Source: Myotis daubentonii
Taxonomy: Eukaryota > Chordata > Mammalia > Chiroptera > Vespertilionidae
Direction: 5' to 3'
Length of the DNA: 64,000 bases
Assembly: GCF_963259705.1 (NCBI RefSeq)
Contig: NC_081847.1
Span: 92,518,389-92,582,388, forward strand
Shown here: piece by piece, positions 46,407 through 57,977 of the stretch
How the letters are laid out: every line of letters starts with the position of its first letter
How positions within the stretch are numbered: position 1 is the stretch's first letter
Notes under the pieces: model-generated
Databases searched by the model: none
Told to the model about the DNA's origin: nothing
Seen by the model: the letters and a program-made list of their open reading frames with translations, nothing else
Position numbers and translations under genes: made by a program

Positions 46407-47455
46407 TTTTTTTTTTTTTTTTTTTTTTTTTAGTTTAAATGCATTTTATTTTTAGACAACCTACACGACATGCTTTCTCTTAAAAACAGTATCTCCGCTC
46501 TAAATGAATCAAGGCCAAAATAAATGAAGGTCCCATGTGTCTCAGTCCTGGGGTGAGGATGAAAAGCAGCAGCCAGAGGTGATGACCAATGGTAGATCCA
46601 AATTGCCAAGCCTGTTAACATTTTTCCCGTTTCTACACCATCCTCCGTGAAACCGTCCATGGGGTCACACCATCCTCTGCAAAACCGTCCATGGGGTCAC
46701 ACCATCCTCATGGAAACCGTCCATGGGGTCACACCATCCTCATGGAAACCGTCCATGGGGTCACACCATCCTCATGAAAACCATCCATGGGGTCACATCA
46801 TCCTCATGGAAACCGTCCATGGGGTCACGCCATCCTCATGGAAACCGTCCATGGGGTCACACCATCCTCATGGAAACCGTCCATGGGGTCACACCATCCT
46901 CATGAAAACCATCCATGGGGTCACATCATCCTCATGGAAACCGTCCATGGGGTCACGCCATCCCCGGGTGGTCCAGCAGAGCAGCCATGCATCTGGATTC
47001 ATGTGGCCACTAGTAAACTAAGAGTTTGTGAAATTAGCGAAGATGTGCTAGACTAGTTCTGCAGCCCCAGCCGTAAAGGGCTTCCTCTTTCTGGGCTCTG
47101 TTCTTCCAGGTTCCCTTGATCGATTTCATGTCATCGCTGACCTACTTCTTCCAAGGCTGCAGCCCTAGAAGCTGGTTTCCTGCACATGATGCTCCGGACA
47201 CTGTCACCTCCAGTGATGACTGCTTTTGGTACCCTCTCCTCCGGCTTCAGCGGAGGCATTGCCACCAATAGGTGAGCCGCCAGTGTTACCATCTGTCGGA
47301 GTGACCACCTTCCCCGCTGCCTCCAGGGGCACAGCCCGCCCGCGATCTCCGGGTCTTGTAGATATCGGAGACCATCTCATCGTGGCTGAGGAGGTCCAGA
47401 TAGATGATCGTGATGGTGGCTGGAAGGAGAGGACAGGGGCTCGGGCTGAGCAGGT
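46407..47455 (-). pseudogene. TPT1: TPT1 (TCTP) processed pseudogene with internal minisatellite
   Basis: Read on minus, this is a retrocopy of translationally controlled tumour protein mRNA. The parent encodes a conserved cytosolic calcium- and tubulin-binding protein of about 172 residues. Order on minus: a 5' UTR piece (to about 47412), coding start IIY.DL.SHDEM.SDIYK (47408-47350), later motifs IGGNASAE (near 47262), MKSIKG.EEQ, HILANF.N and MNPDGMVAL (near 47000). Then the EDGVTP region is expanded into a 32-bp tandem array (46650-46965). The 3' UTR follows, with an AATAAA signal (46444-46450) and a poly(A) of 25 (T run at 46407-46431). There are no introns. The start codon is ACG instead of ATG (47409-47411), and frameshifts occur soon after. 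A poly(A) tail without introns marks L1-type retroposition; no convincing target duplication was found (only AATTCTT at 46402 and 47523). Confidence 0.92.
46650..46965. repeat. 32-bp minisatellite, 10 copies, within the TPT1 pseudogene
   Basis: The core CCATGGGGTCAC recurs every 32 bp at 46657, 46689, 46721, 46753, 46785, 46817, 46849, 46881, 46913 and 46945. Variant bases show that units 3-6 were copied as a 128-bp block into units 7-10. In reverse each unit starts GAGGATGGTGTGACCCCAT, the TPT1 codons EDGVTP. Confidence 0.97.
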
Positions 47456-47628
47456 GACCAGGGCCCACCTGGGGAAGCCAGAGTGTGCTTGGCAGAGGGG
47501 GGGAGGAGGCAGAAGAGCTCAGAATTCTTCATAGTGTCCATCTTTTTACCTGTTGTTTTTCATTGTCAGTGTCAAAACATTCATTTGATTGTAAATTCAA
47601 ATTTTAATGACATGTCTTATGTTGGCTA

Positions 47629-47838
47629 TTCTTTTAAAATATACTTTTATTGATTTCAGAGAGGAAGGGAGAGGGGGAGAGAGATAGAAACATCAATGAT
47701 GAGAGAGAATCATTGCCTCCTGCACGCCCCTACTGGGGATTGAGCCCACAACGCAAGCATGTGCTGTGTCCAGGAATTGAACTGTGACCTCCTGGTTCAT
47801 AGGTAGAAGCTCAACCATTGAGCAACACCAGCTGGCAG
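47629..47838 (-). mobile_element. VES SINE
   Basis: A minus-strand copy of the 'gtgacctcctggttcatagg' subfamily with part of the middle missing. No clear duplication; its head abuts a CTTC repeat. Confidence 0.88.
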
Positions 47839-47842
47839 CTTG

Positions 47843-47894
47843 TCTTCCTTCCTTCCTCCCTTTCTCCCTTCCTTCCTTCCTTCCTTCCTTCCTT
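47843..47894. repeat. (CTTC)n microsatellite
   Basis: About 52 bp of imperfect CTTC/CTCC units between two SINEs. Confidence 0.95.
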
Positions 47895-47900
47895 TTATTT

Positions 47901-48123
47901 ATTTATTTTTTAAAATATATTTTATTGAGTTTTTACAGAGAGGAAAGGAGAGAGATAGAGAGTCAGAAACATCGATGAGAGAGAAACATCGACCAGCTGC
48001 CTCCTGCACACTCCCCACTGGGGATGTGCCCGCAACCCAGGTACATGCCCTTGACCGGAATCGAACCTGGGACCTTTCAGTCCGCAGGCCGACGCTCCAT
48101 CCACTGAGCCAAACCGGTTTCGG
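47901..48123 (-). mobile_element. VES SINE
   Basis: A full minus-strand copy; CCTTTTATTT flanks it (47891-47900, 48124-48133). Confidence 0.93.
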
Positions 48124-48133
48124 CCTTTTATTT

Positions 48134-49299
48134 TTTTTTTATAGATCAACCCCACCTCCTACCTCAGTGCCTGTACCCTCTCCATGAATGGAAAAACTAG
48201 TGCAGTATGTGGGCCAGCTCCACCCCTTAATCTGCATATACCCACCTTCTGCTGTATTCTTACCCATGTGTAAAGGTGAACAGCCATACTGACCATGGCA
48301 CACAAAATGCCCAGATTTTGTTTTTCATTTGAGTTAAGAAGTTATTATGATGAGAAAGAACAATATATTCAATTAGAAACTTTAAGAAATTGTCTTTTTA
48401 TGGGATTAAAAACACATACATTTTCCAAAAAATAGACAATACAAACTTGTTTCATCCAACATTCCTTGACTATCACAGTGATACAATTGGCATTTATTCC
48501 CCTTTCTGCTCTACCCCTCGGTTTTAAACTCTACCAGAATATATGCAATCATAATCTGTACTTTTTATTCCAGAGCTTATAAACAGGCAACACACGTGGA
48601 CCGCAATTTTCCAAAAGAAAAAATGAGCTGTGGGAGACTAGCCTAGCCCTCATTTAATGTCAGAAACATCTGTGAATACACAAGACCCTAAAGAAATGAT
48701 TCACTCTTTTGTGGGTAAGTAGATATTGAATAGATCATTTCATATAACATATTTATTCCACTGACATCTAGAAAGGTTTTGGGATAGTAGAATGGAGGAA
48801 AAGGGGAGAGATTTTGCTAGATTTTGTGTTTATTGCTAACCTGTTTCTTTCTTGGGTAATGTATTTTTTTAAAGATGGTACTGGGGAAAATTGCACAGAA
48901 ATTATAGAGACTTCAGTTTGGTAATAATGGCTCTGAGAAACTTTCCAGCTGGTAGTCAATATGCACTGATTGCCTTAATTCCTATTATTTTATGGACAAC
49001 TCAAAAATAGATACTGGTTCTCATTCTTGCCCAAGAATTTATGACATTGTCCAGCATCAGGTAGTGTCCAATAAATGTTTCCAATCCTTTTTAAATGCCA
49101 CACAATGTAATTGCCCCTGGAAAGCTTTTCAAATTGCAGACACTACAGATAAAGATGTATGTGCTAAAATCTGAATAAATAAAAACAACTATTATTAAAG
49201 TTTAAACTATATGCTTGGGTAAGTAGAAGCAACACACCAACATGTTATTTTTGTTTAAGTTATAATCGATAGATAAATTTAAAGCTTCTCTTTTTCTCT
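48134..49299. other. AT-rich DNA, no recognised feature
   Basis: Nothing supported on either strand. Confidence 0.35.
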
Positions 49300-50060
49300 T
49301 CCCTTATCATCTTCCTTCCTCTCTTTCCATACTCCCTAAAAGTACAACACAGATTTTATTATTTTATTCCAGTCTATTTTTTAAAAGCTTTACCATACAT
49401 ATAAATGCGTAAACTATTTATAGCATAGTATAGTATGAGTGTGGATGTGAATTCATACAAATGAAATGAACAAAGGAATCATTCTTTGAACTCAAATGTT
49501 TTCAAGTCTCCATGTTCATGCATCTAGAGTCAGTTCAGTCATTTCTCTGCTATATAGTATTCCCTCCATCATCCATGTTCTTTCTGAAAGAACATGTGCA
49601 TTGTTCCCTGTTTTCTTTCCTTACAAACAGCACTGCAATGAACATACTTTCATGTGCCGTCTTCAATACATTGTACCAGGGATCTGTAGGTTAAATGCTT
49701 AGTAAAGAATTGGAGGGTCGTACAGCATATACATTGTCTAGATATTGCCAAGAGACAATGAACCAAACTTATGCTCCTACCATCTGTACACTTCTTTTTT
49801 ACCAACAGTCACTACTGTCAGTCTTTTTAATTGTTATCAATATAGTGGTTCTAAAGTAAAGTTCCATTATTGTCAATGATTAAGATTTTGATAGTGGTGT
49901 TATTAGTACATTTCTTTCCCTTCTTTCTTTTATGTATTTTCTAACATTTCTTTAATAAGCCTATATCTATTCTTAAAAATTGCATAACTTATTTGATCAA
50001 TCTGTTTTTCTTTCTTATATGTTTTCAACTTGATTAGCATTTATTTTAGCATTGTGTTGA
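49300..50060 (-). mobile_element. Ancient L1, antisense 3' region
   Basis: The plus strand reads as reverse L1 3' UTR/ORF2 end: 'cagcactgcaatgaacatactttcatgtgccgtcttc', 'gatattgccaagag', 'gctcctaccatctgtaca', 'cagtcactactgtcagtctttttaattg'. Strongly diverged and non-coding. Confidence 0.6.
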
Positions 50061-50325
50061 TTGCTATAGAAATAGACATAAAATATTTTTTTAAGTTATA
50101 GCCCTTACCGTTAAAGAGCTTCTAATCTAGTCAAGCAGACAGTTTGTGTAACAAGCTACATTACTGCTTGGTAATCACAAACATAGAAATGCATGGGAAC
50201 ATAGGAGTAGCAGGGAGCTTGTCAGCACTAAGACAATTACAGGGAAGTCCTTCTAGAGATGCAGCGAATGCGCTCATACTGACTTTCCCTTGAGGATGCT
50301 GTAGACCTCTGTTTAGGATCTAGGT

Positions 50326-50550
50326 CAGTGATGGCGAACCTATGACACGCGTGTCAGAGGTGACGTGCAAACTCATTTTTTTGTTTGATTTTTCTTTGTT
50401 AAATGGCATTTAAATATATAAAATAAATATCAAAAATATAAGTCTTTGTTTTACTATGGTTGCAAATTTCTATATGTGACACGGCACTAGAGTTAAGTTA
50501 GGGTTTTTCAAAATGCTGACACGCCGAGCTCAAAAGGTTCGCCATCACTG
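50326..50550 (+). mobile_element. hAT-like element (CAGTGATGGCGAACC family)
   Basis: 225 bp, closely matching 31458-31692 apart from a short internal deletion. A perfect 8-bp duplication ATCTAGGT flanks it (50318-50325, 50551-50558). Confidence 0.95.
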
Positions 50551-50939
50551 ATCTAGGTTCACAGACCGGTAAGGATAGTAATAAACAGAGAAAAATGTGG
50601 AATACTTGTGACACCATCTGAAGATGAACAGGCAATAACGATTCATTCTAAGAAACAGGGTCGGAATACATTGGGGTGGGCAGGTTGACTCAGATGCCTC
50701 CCACTTCCAGGCCTCACAAATACCATTATGGAAAAGTGATATGGGCACAGTTTCTGTGGCCATGACATAGAAGCAGGGTAGGGTGGGAAGAGGATGCTGA
50801 TCATAACAGCTTATTACAAGTTCCCATGCTGCTGACCGGAAATCCCAATGCACATGGCTGCATACCCTCCTGGCACTCATAGATGAGAGCCCTGGCACTG
50901 TGGATGGACCAGTGTTTTCTGGGTCATCAAGCACATTAA

Positions 50940-51410
50940 GTTATTTGTAGAGAGCGCCTGGGAAAGGCCCCTGAGCTGACTGTCATCTGAATCCAGTGGT
51001 GCCTGGCAGAGCCATGCCCTGGAAACATACCTTGCCAGAGCAGGTGTGTTGTCAGCCTGACCTTCAGCTCAGGTGCCAGGGTGTGAGTTTCATTATCTAA
51101 ATCCAGCCAAACACCAGGAACAAACACGATTATCTGGGCCCACCCAGAAGTGACGATTACAAAGAAGCCACAAGAATGCACATAATCTCCTTTGTCTTGG
51201 GCTTTAGTAAAACTTCCTGGTATGTTGCTGCATAAAATAAATGTGCTGTACTGGCTCTGGGTCACTGCCTCTCCATCAGAGAACAGCTGTCCCACCCGGC
51301 CCCAGCTTTTTCCTTCTGTCTCTGTGTCTGTCTCTTTCTTTCATTTTCTCAATCCCCAGCCACCCCTTCTCAGGAACCCAACCGCTCTCTAGTCGTGCTG
51401 GACGTGGAAA
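50940..51410 (+). mobile_element. Possible LTR
   Basis: 'ataaaataaatgtgctgtactgg' (near 51232) as a polyadenylation region, then a CT-rich 'ctgtctctgtgtctgtctctttc' part and a 'gctggacgtgg' end near 51399, similar in style to 11130-11595. Ends and duplication are not defined. Confidence 0.3.
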
Positions 51411-51959
51411 AGAGAGAAATATTTATAGCTATTATTTCATTTTTCATTCTAGGTGCTTCATTAATGAGGAAAATGAGTCTCAGAAAAACCAGAGTTGTCC
51501 AAAATCAGAAATTCAGATATAATTTAATTGAAATGAAAACACAGGACTTTGTACCCTAAATTCAGCCTTCATAGAAGTCCTTCCATTTTCCCTCTTCTAG
51601 AACTTGCCTCTAGATGCAAATTTTTCCTCATAAATATACATATTTAGTAAAGGACTCTTGAGTACCCATTCTTCTGTGGTGAGCGTTTTGAGATATATGA
51701 AAATTGTACAGCTTTAGGGGTATATCCTTGCACATATTGTCTTCTGCCTTAAGTTTTGAATTTTTCTGGGCACTTTGGAGATTGTGGGTATATAACTATA
51801 CTTAGAATTGTAAATGCATTTAATAAAGGTGACAGTTAACTGAAAATATTACAGCCAATAGTTATAGTCAATTTAAAGAAGGTGATATAGGAGAAAAAAG
51901 TGTCATTTTCCTTTTTCCTTCTAATAAAAATGCAATCTGACTGGGAGATTTATCCACGT
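51411..51959. other. No recognised feature
   Basis: AT-rich single-copy-looking DNA. Confidence 0.35.
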
Positions 51960-52180
51960 ATCCATCCAGCAAATATTATTGAGCACTCACTATGTGCCAA
52001 TCAGAGTTAAGTATTTTACACACATTATCTTATAATAATTTCCAATAACAGCTCTGAGATATTGGTATTATTAACTTTATTATAAGATAATTAAACTGGA
52101 GGTAAGGAGGTTAAGTAATTTAATCAAGGTTACACATCTTTTAAGGAGTAGAACTAACCCCAAAGCTTATTTCTAATTAA
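51960..52180 (+). repeat. MIR-family SINE remnant
   Basis: 'attattgagcactcactatgtgccaatcagagttaagtattttacacacattatct...agctctgagatattggtattatta...ggaggttaagtaatttaatcaaggttacacatctt' follows MIR from head to core. Confidence 0.6.
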
Positions 52181-54322
52181 CTATGCTATACCATAAACAT
52201 GCTTTGTTGTGTTTTATCAATTATTTTCAAATCAATGGATTTTAAAAGCAATAGTTCTTTAGAATAACAAAAGGTATTCAAATTTCTACATTTCCAAAGC
52301 ATAAAATTCTAAATGATCTTATTAATGCGTAGAAAATAATAAATAGTTTTTTTAAGCATCATGTTAGAGACAGTCACTTCCTTTTGAACGAAATGACTTC
52401 GTGTGCTTGAGCATGTTTTTGTCAAGTGATTCAATGATTCATGTTATATTTTTCAGAAAGTCAAAGCAATTGTCGCTTCATGAGGGAAATATCACAGGAC
52501 TAACATGGGAACGTGGTGTAACTATTACTTTGTGTCTATTTCCAGGCAATCGACCCAACTTATATATGACAAAATGGAAATACTAGTGTGTTGTCAAACT
52601 TTGCAGATTTATTGATGTGACTTCTTTGTTCACTGCACATGTTTTACGTATGCAGCTTCTAATTTTCACATTGAAAAGAAAATAAGGCCACTAGTTCCTG
52701 TGAAAGGTCACCCCTCTGACTGATGTGAGAAAGCCCAGCTGGGGAGCCAATCTCGGGAAGAGCCCGGCAGGGCGGCCGCGCAGGGGCAGCGCCCGATAGG
52801 CCCGCCAGAGGGAAGTGATGCCGGCGGCTGCCCTTTATTCCCCTGTTGGTGGCTGCAGGTCACCAACACCTAATTTTCCTTAAGGTAAAGCATCAGTAAA
52901 CGCTCGAGTGATTTATACCGCAGACGGTGTCCTCCTGCTAAACATAAAAGGGGAGACTTATCATGAGGAACATAGAAAGGGAAGTCATTGAGTCTTTGGT
53001 CTGAATTCGCCTCCTGGTTAATAGATGTCCGCTTTAGCGACAGCAAGGCAACTGCTGAGGAAGCGTCCACGATGACTTAAGGGAGCTGGCGGCGACACTG
53101 CAGGCTTTAAAGGCTTATCTGCCGTGGCCAGCGCTCTTCCTGAATGTTCCTTCTGCTCTGGGTTGAGAATCATAAAACCCTGGAGCTCCGTAGATGCTGA
53201 CTTCATCTTTTAGGAAAAAGTAAATACGGATTTGGCACAGTGCATAGTTCTCTGTTTTGTTTCTTGGCATTTAAGAAAATTGTTATCAGGATATCGAGTC
53301 TGAGGTAGACATGCTGCCTACTTTTACATTGTGATAAGGCTTAACAATTATAAACATAATTCAGCATCCATATCAAATTCCATCTAGGACTTGCACAGCC
53401 GTAGTATGTTTTAAAAATGCCCTTCATGAGGAAGGAGCCGCTTGAGCTAAAGCCGGCCCTGCCCTTCGTCACCCTTGATGCCAGTGCCGAAGTGTTGGAC
53501 ACCATCAGCAATGTTTCAAGATGACATTACAATTTTCAGAGCCAAAAGTTTGATTTTTGTTTTGTTTTGTTGTTAAAGCCTTTTTACTACTCCAATGCTA
53601 TCGACAAGCTAAGTATGTGTATAAACACATTGACAATCTAAGAAAACTACCAACAAATGTAAACTCAAATGGAGCTATTAGGGCAGTCCTTCAGACAAAA
53701 TTTCTTTCATTTATTGTATATTGGCTATTCTGTGTGTGGCAATTTATACAGAGCTACACACTGCCTCAGATCACAAGCAATGAAGTTGAATAGAAGTCTA
53801 GGTCATTGTATTTCTGGCATGAAAAGTAGATACTAAAAAATGAATTTCCAAATTATTTTGTTTTTTAATATCTTAGTTGCAACTGTTTTCTATTCCCCTA
53901 TCTCTCAGTCACAATTATAAAGTATATTTTATTTACTAAGTGGTATCTCTATTCCAATTCACCTTCAGCTATATTTTTAACATAATAGACGCCAACACAA
54001 AGACGACTAGATAGGCGACTTTCCCAAATACCCATCTGAAGGGATTGTGCCTCGCAATTTTGCTTTTGTCTGTATAGTAACATTTTCATGATTCCTTTAC
54101 AGTCATCTCTGAAGTTTTTAATAATTATTATAATTTTTGTAGTTTTATAAATAGTTGTAATTGCTAACATATAATACCTCTTAAAATTTTATTTTAATAT
54201 CTTTGTAATACATCAAAACTCTAAGGTGACAGATCTAAATGTTGCAACAATAGTATCAGGGAATATCAAAAACCATTTGACTTTACAGAAGAGGTTTCAT
54301 AACTTCTTGTTGCTTAATACAA
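52181..54322. other. 2.1-kb repeat-poor stretch
   Basis: AT-rich apart from a short CpG-dense patch at 52735-52850 (GCGGCCGC near 52771, CCGCCAGAGGG near 52801). No gene or repeat recognised. Confidence 0.4.
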
Positions 54323-54330
54323 ATAGAAAG

Positions 54331-54536
54331 ATATATATAGATATATCAGAGAGGAAGGGAGAGGGAGAGAGAGATAGAAACATCAATGAAGAGAAACAAT
54401 CATGGATTGGCTGCCTCCCACTTGCCTGTACTGGGGATTGAGCCCAAAACCTGGGCATGTGCCCTGACTGGGAATCATACCATGACCTTCTGGTTCATGG
54501 GTCGACACCCAACCACTGAGACACACCAGCTGGGCC
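54331..54536 (-). mobile_element. VES SINE
   Basis: A minus-strand copy of the 'ggtcatgg' subfamily with an AT-repeat tail. ATAGAAAG flanks it (54323-54330, 54537-54544). Confidence 0.9.
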
Positions 54537-54544
54537 ATAGAAAG

Positions 54545-55033
54545 TACTCTTAAGCATCAAGAATTGTAGCATATCCTTAGGGAAGTGAAAACCAGAGAAC
54601 ACCATTTCAGATGAAACTGAAGTATATTTGAGGTATTCTAGTCACAGAATCATAATATTTTATGGATATGCACATAACACCTTATGTGAAGTTGTATGCA
54701 TCTACAAGGCATATCTATGTAACAGTGACTGGAAACCCATCTATGAGGTCTCCCAGGATCCTGTAAAATAGATCCAGGGTCTGTAATTATTGGTGAGCAG
54801 GCCCAGCTCAAGAGTCTAGAGAAGGCAGCTGATCTTTGCTCAACACAATCTTTCATCCTCATTCACTCTCACTGCTTTCCATCTACTCATTGACTTTTCC
54901 ATTGAATGATGAAAATATTCACTTATAGATCACCCCCAAGTATGCATTCATAATGTGATCATAGAAGACTATGCTGTGCTATATTACAGAATAACAAATG
55001 AGACTTGCTGTGCTTTTACAAATATTTTCAAGA
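54545..55033. other. No recognised feature
   Basis: Single-copy-looking DNA. Confidence 0.35.
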
Positions 55034-55048
55034 CTTTAGGCTGTAGAG

Positions 55049-55265
55049 CAGGGGTGGGCAAACTTTTTGACTCGAGGGCCACAATGGGTTCTTAAACTGG
55101 ACCGGAGGGCCGGAACAAAAGCATGGATGGAGTGTTTGTGTGAACTAATATAAATTCAAAGTAAACATCATTTCATAAAAGGGTACGGTCTTTTTTTTTT
55201 TTTTTAGTTTTATTCATTTCAAATGGGCCGGATCCGGCCCGCGGGCCGTAGTTTGCCCACGGCTG
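55049..55265 (-). mobile_element. hAT-like element (GTGGGCAAACT family)
   Basis: 217 bp with ends CAGGGGTGGGCAAACTTTTTG and TAGTTTGCCCACGGCTG, reverse orientation relative to 24329-24549. Fourteen identical bases CTTTAGGCTGTAGA flank it directly (55034-55047 plus one base, 55266-55279), more than the 8 bp usual for hAT. Confidence 0.93.
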
Positions 55266-55404
55266 CTTTAGGCTGTAGAATGATGAATATAATTTCTTCA
55301 TCACAAGCAAAAATTACAGAATATTCTGGTGAATTTCCTAAGGGAAAAAATCGGTAGCAGAGAGAACTCACTGATACAGTGCCTGGACTGCATATTATAG
55401 AAGG

Positions 55405-56120
55405 GACTGGTAACCATGGTAATAGCCTGGTTACTAAGTAACAGGCAAGGAGTAAAGGGGAGACTGGACAACAGGCTTTCTATCGATACAGCTTTGCCAG
55501 GAAGCTGCCGTTAACATTCTCCAAGCCTGTTCCCCACAGATCACTGGGGGAAAGTACTGGGCAACGGACGCATGCCCAGTACGGTCTGGGTGACATGAGA
55601 AGATGCTCGCCTGTCAGTCACACCTGGGAACAAGTCTGGCCAGTGAGGTGTAGCCACTGCAAACTCTGCAAGATGTAATATGTAAACTCCTGGACAAAGG
55701 AGTTCTCCCTCTTGCTGCTTGCCCTCCCTCCTGGCTCTCCTGCACAGGGACAGGCTCCCCTGCATTCACCCACGTGGTTCACAGCCATGTGGGACTCACT
55801 CGGTAGAATGGTGGACTGGATCCAGCCTGATACTACGCCGGGCCCCTCCACCATGGAACAGAAACCAGGGCACCGGCTTTGCCTCTAGCTCCACCCAAGC
55901 TCCAGCCGCCCCTTTTTCAGAACTAGGTCCAGGGACACGGGCCTTTGCAACCTAAGGAATGTAATGCCACAACAATAAAGCTTGCTGCCACAGCTCATCC
56001 TGCTGTGGTGGCCTCCAGGTGTGCTCGTCCCAGCGGTACCCCAAGACCCCCATGGAGGAATCCCCCTAGCTCAATCCTCTGGGAACAGGGCCACCCTATG
56101 AAGGGGAAGGGCCATATCTC
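55405..56120 (+). mobile_element. LTR-like repeat, copy B (unnamed family)
   Basis: Homologous in order to 19468-19990. An AATAAA signal near 55974 is followed by 'gcttgctgccacagctcatcctgctg', consistent with an LTR R-U5 region. An RFX/X-box-like GTAACCATGGTAAT lies at 55410-55423. No internal retroviral sequence adjoins. Confidence 0.5.
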
Positions 56121-57404
56121 CCTTTCATTTCCATGAGCTGCCCTCATAAGTTATTTCTTGCCTGTATCTTCCTTCCACCTATGCAAGACCCAGGGAAAGG
56201 CCACTGGCTTGCAAGAAGCGTGATACACATGTTTACCTCTATGCAACATTTCTGTGAAATCAGAGTTCTGTCCCGTTTCCTTTCTCAAAAGTTTAAAATA
56301 TATTGTGCTTTACCTGAAAATGTCACTTTTAAATTTCATGCTATTAACAGTACTAGAAATAGCAAAAGGGTTAGAAATGATAGAGCAAACCTAACCCTAT
56401 TTCTGAAAACTTCCATCCCCATAATTGGGCAATTCTCAAATCAGTGTTACGGTTAAAATGATATTGCATTTTTCATGAATATAATCATGTATGTAAATTA
56501 GAAGAATATAATCAACAGATCTTTTGAAATGTCTAAATAAATGAAATGTTCTGGACTACATCATAACAATAGCCATGGTGTATCTCATAAGACAATGATG
56601 GAATAAGGAAGAGAATGAGCATAAAGAAAGAAAAAAAAGAAGAGAAAGAAGGACTGGATTAATTCATTTGGCCACGTGAGAAATTAATGACACATGAGAA
56701 ATTTCTTCCCTAATTGCTGCATTTGTGCTGAGGAATTACGGCAGTCAGAAGCTGATGGTTTTATTGACTTCACAAATAGGCCAGACAATAATACATACTT
56801 GATCAACTTTATTAGTCATGTTGGGCTCTGAAGAGTAGCAGAAAGATCACTTGGCTTCAGAGTCAGAGGGCCTTGTATTCAAAACTCAGCTCTCTGCTGA
56901 GTTTAGACCATTAAATTTTCTGAATTACAATCTTATCCTCCATAAAACATTAATAACAAGAATTCCTCAGTTATCTGCTCTAAGTAATGTCTGTGAAATG
57001 CTTAGCCCCATGCTTAGTGCACAGAAACCTCTACTAAAAACCCAGTATCACCATCATTGCTGTCTTGGTGACTATGGAGTCATCTTCATTACTCATGTAG
57101 TTCTGTTCTATAAAGTAGCCGCAAACACGAAATGAGTGAATACTGCCAAATTGCTCTAAGGGGAAATACAAGGTTAGGGTCCTGTGAGTCTCTGGTCCTA
57201 TTTTTATCACCCAAACTGCCATTTGCATCATATAGCTTCATCTGCCAACATCCTTTGAAACAAGCCAGTCTCACCAACGTTAAAAACATGCTTTCTTTCA
57301 CCTATACCTTTCCAGTACTTCACTGAAAAGGTATAATCTCCCTACATTATTCACGATTTCCATATTTTTAAATTTGCCTACTCACTAAAACTTATTCATA
57401 ACCT
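56121..57404. other. AT-rich DNA, no recognised feature
   Basis: Open frames to 107 codons (56133-56456) without similarity. Confidence 0.35.
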
Positions 57405-57414
57405 CAAAACCAGT

Positions 57415-57648
57415 CATCGCAGAGCTGGCTTCGGCAGCACGTGTACTAAACGTGGGCCGATAATTGGCATGGCCCCTGGGTAAGGATGACACGCAAATCT
57501 GAGCAGCTCTTCATCTTGTTCATGCCTGAGTGCTGGGCTTGCTTCCTGGAGGCAGCCGATCAATGTTTCTTTCTGTCTCTGTCTCTGACTCTCTCTGTCC
57601 CTCTCTGTCCTTCCCTCTCTCTCAACATATCCTTGGGTGGGGATTAAA
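57415..57648 (+). pseudogene. U6 snRNA pseudogene fused to a SINE 3' end
   Basis: 57423-57520 matches U6 spliceosomal RNA (GCTTCGGCAGCAC, GTACTAAA, GGCATGGCCCCTG, AAGGATGACACGCAAAT) with about ten bases missing before the GGCATGGCCCC block. From about 57535 it continues as a VES SINE 3' part (GAGGCAGCCGATCAATGTTTC, then CT-rich to 57624). CAAAACCAGT (57405-57414) and CAAAACCAAT (57649-57658) are a likely target duplication around both parts. No U6-type promoter elements are evident upstream, and the deletion makes it non-functional. Confidence 0.88.
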
Positions 57649-57831
57649 CAAAACCAATAACCCCAGCTCATCCACTACCATTTGAGGGCATGCCAAGAGT
57701 GGGGGAAACTGGGTTACTGGATGTGCACATTCCCGGATAAGGTTGAACAAAGTGACACCCTACCTTCTTCTTTCAGTTCTTATATTAGAAACAGCTGCCC
57801 TTTCTGCTGTTTATGTGCTGTCATGTTTTTT

Positions 57832-57977
57832 GGTGTGTGTGTGTGTGTGTGTGTGTGCATGTGCGCACGCGTGTGTGTGCATGCATGCGTGCCCATGCAT
57901 GTGTGCGTGTGTGTGCGCGTGCGTGAGTGTGTGTGCGCGTGTGTGTGTGTGCGTGTGTGTATGATATGTGTGTGTGT
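57832..57977. repeat. (GT)n/(GC)n compound microsatellite
   Basis: 146 bp of GT with GC and CATG interruptions, able to adopt Z-DNA in principle. Confidence 0.95.

Noticed and set aside
46650..46965. CRISPR-like array
   Set aside because: Units are contiguous with no spacers, and the host is a mammal.
46647..47021. A 124-codon plus-strand open frame with repeated MGSHHP/PWGH motifs, resembling a repeat protein
   Set aside because: It is the minisatellite read antisense to the TPT1 retrocopy. Because 32 is not a multiple of 3 the frame cycles, and more than one frame stays open.
57423..57520. A functional U6 snRNA gene
   Set aside because: About ten bases are missing, substitutions are scattered, it is fused to a SINE and no upstream U6-type promoter elements are evident.
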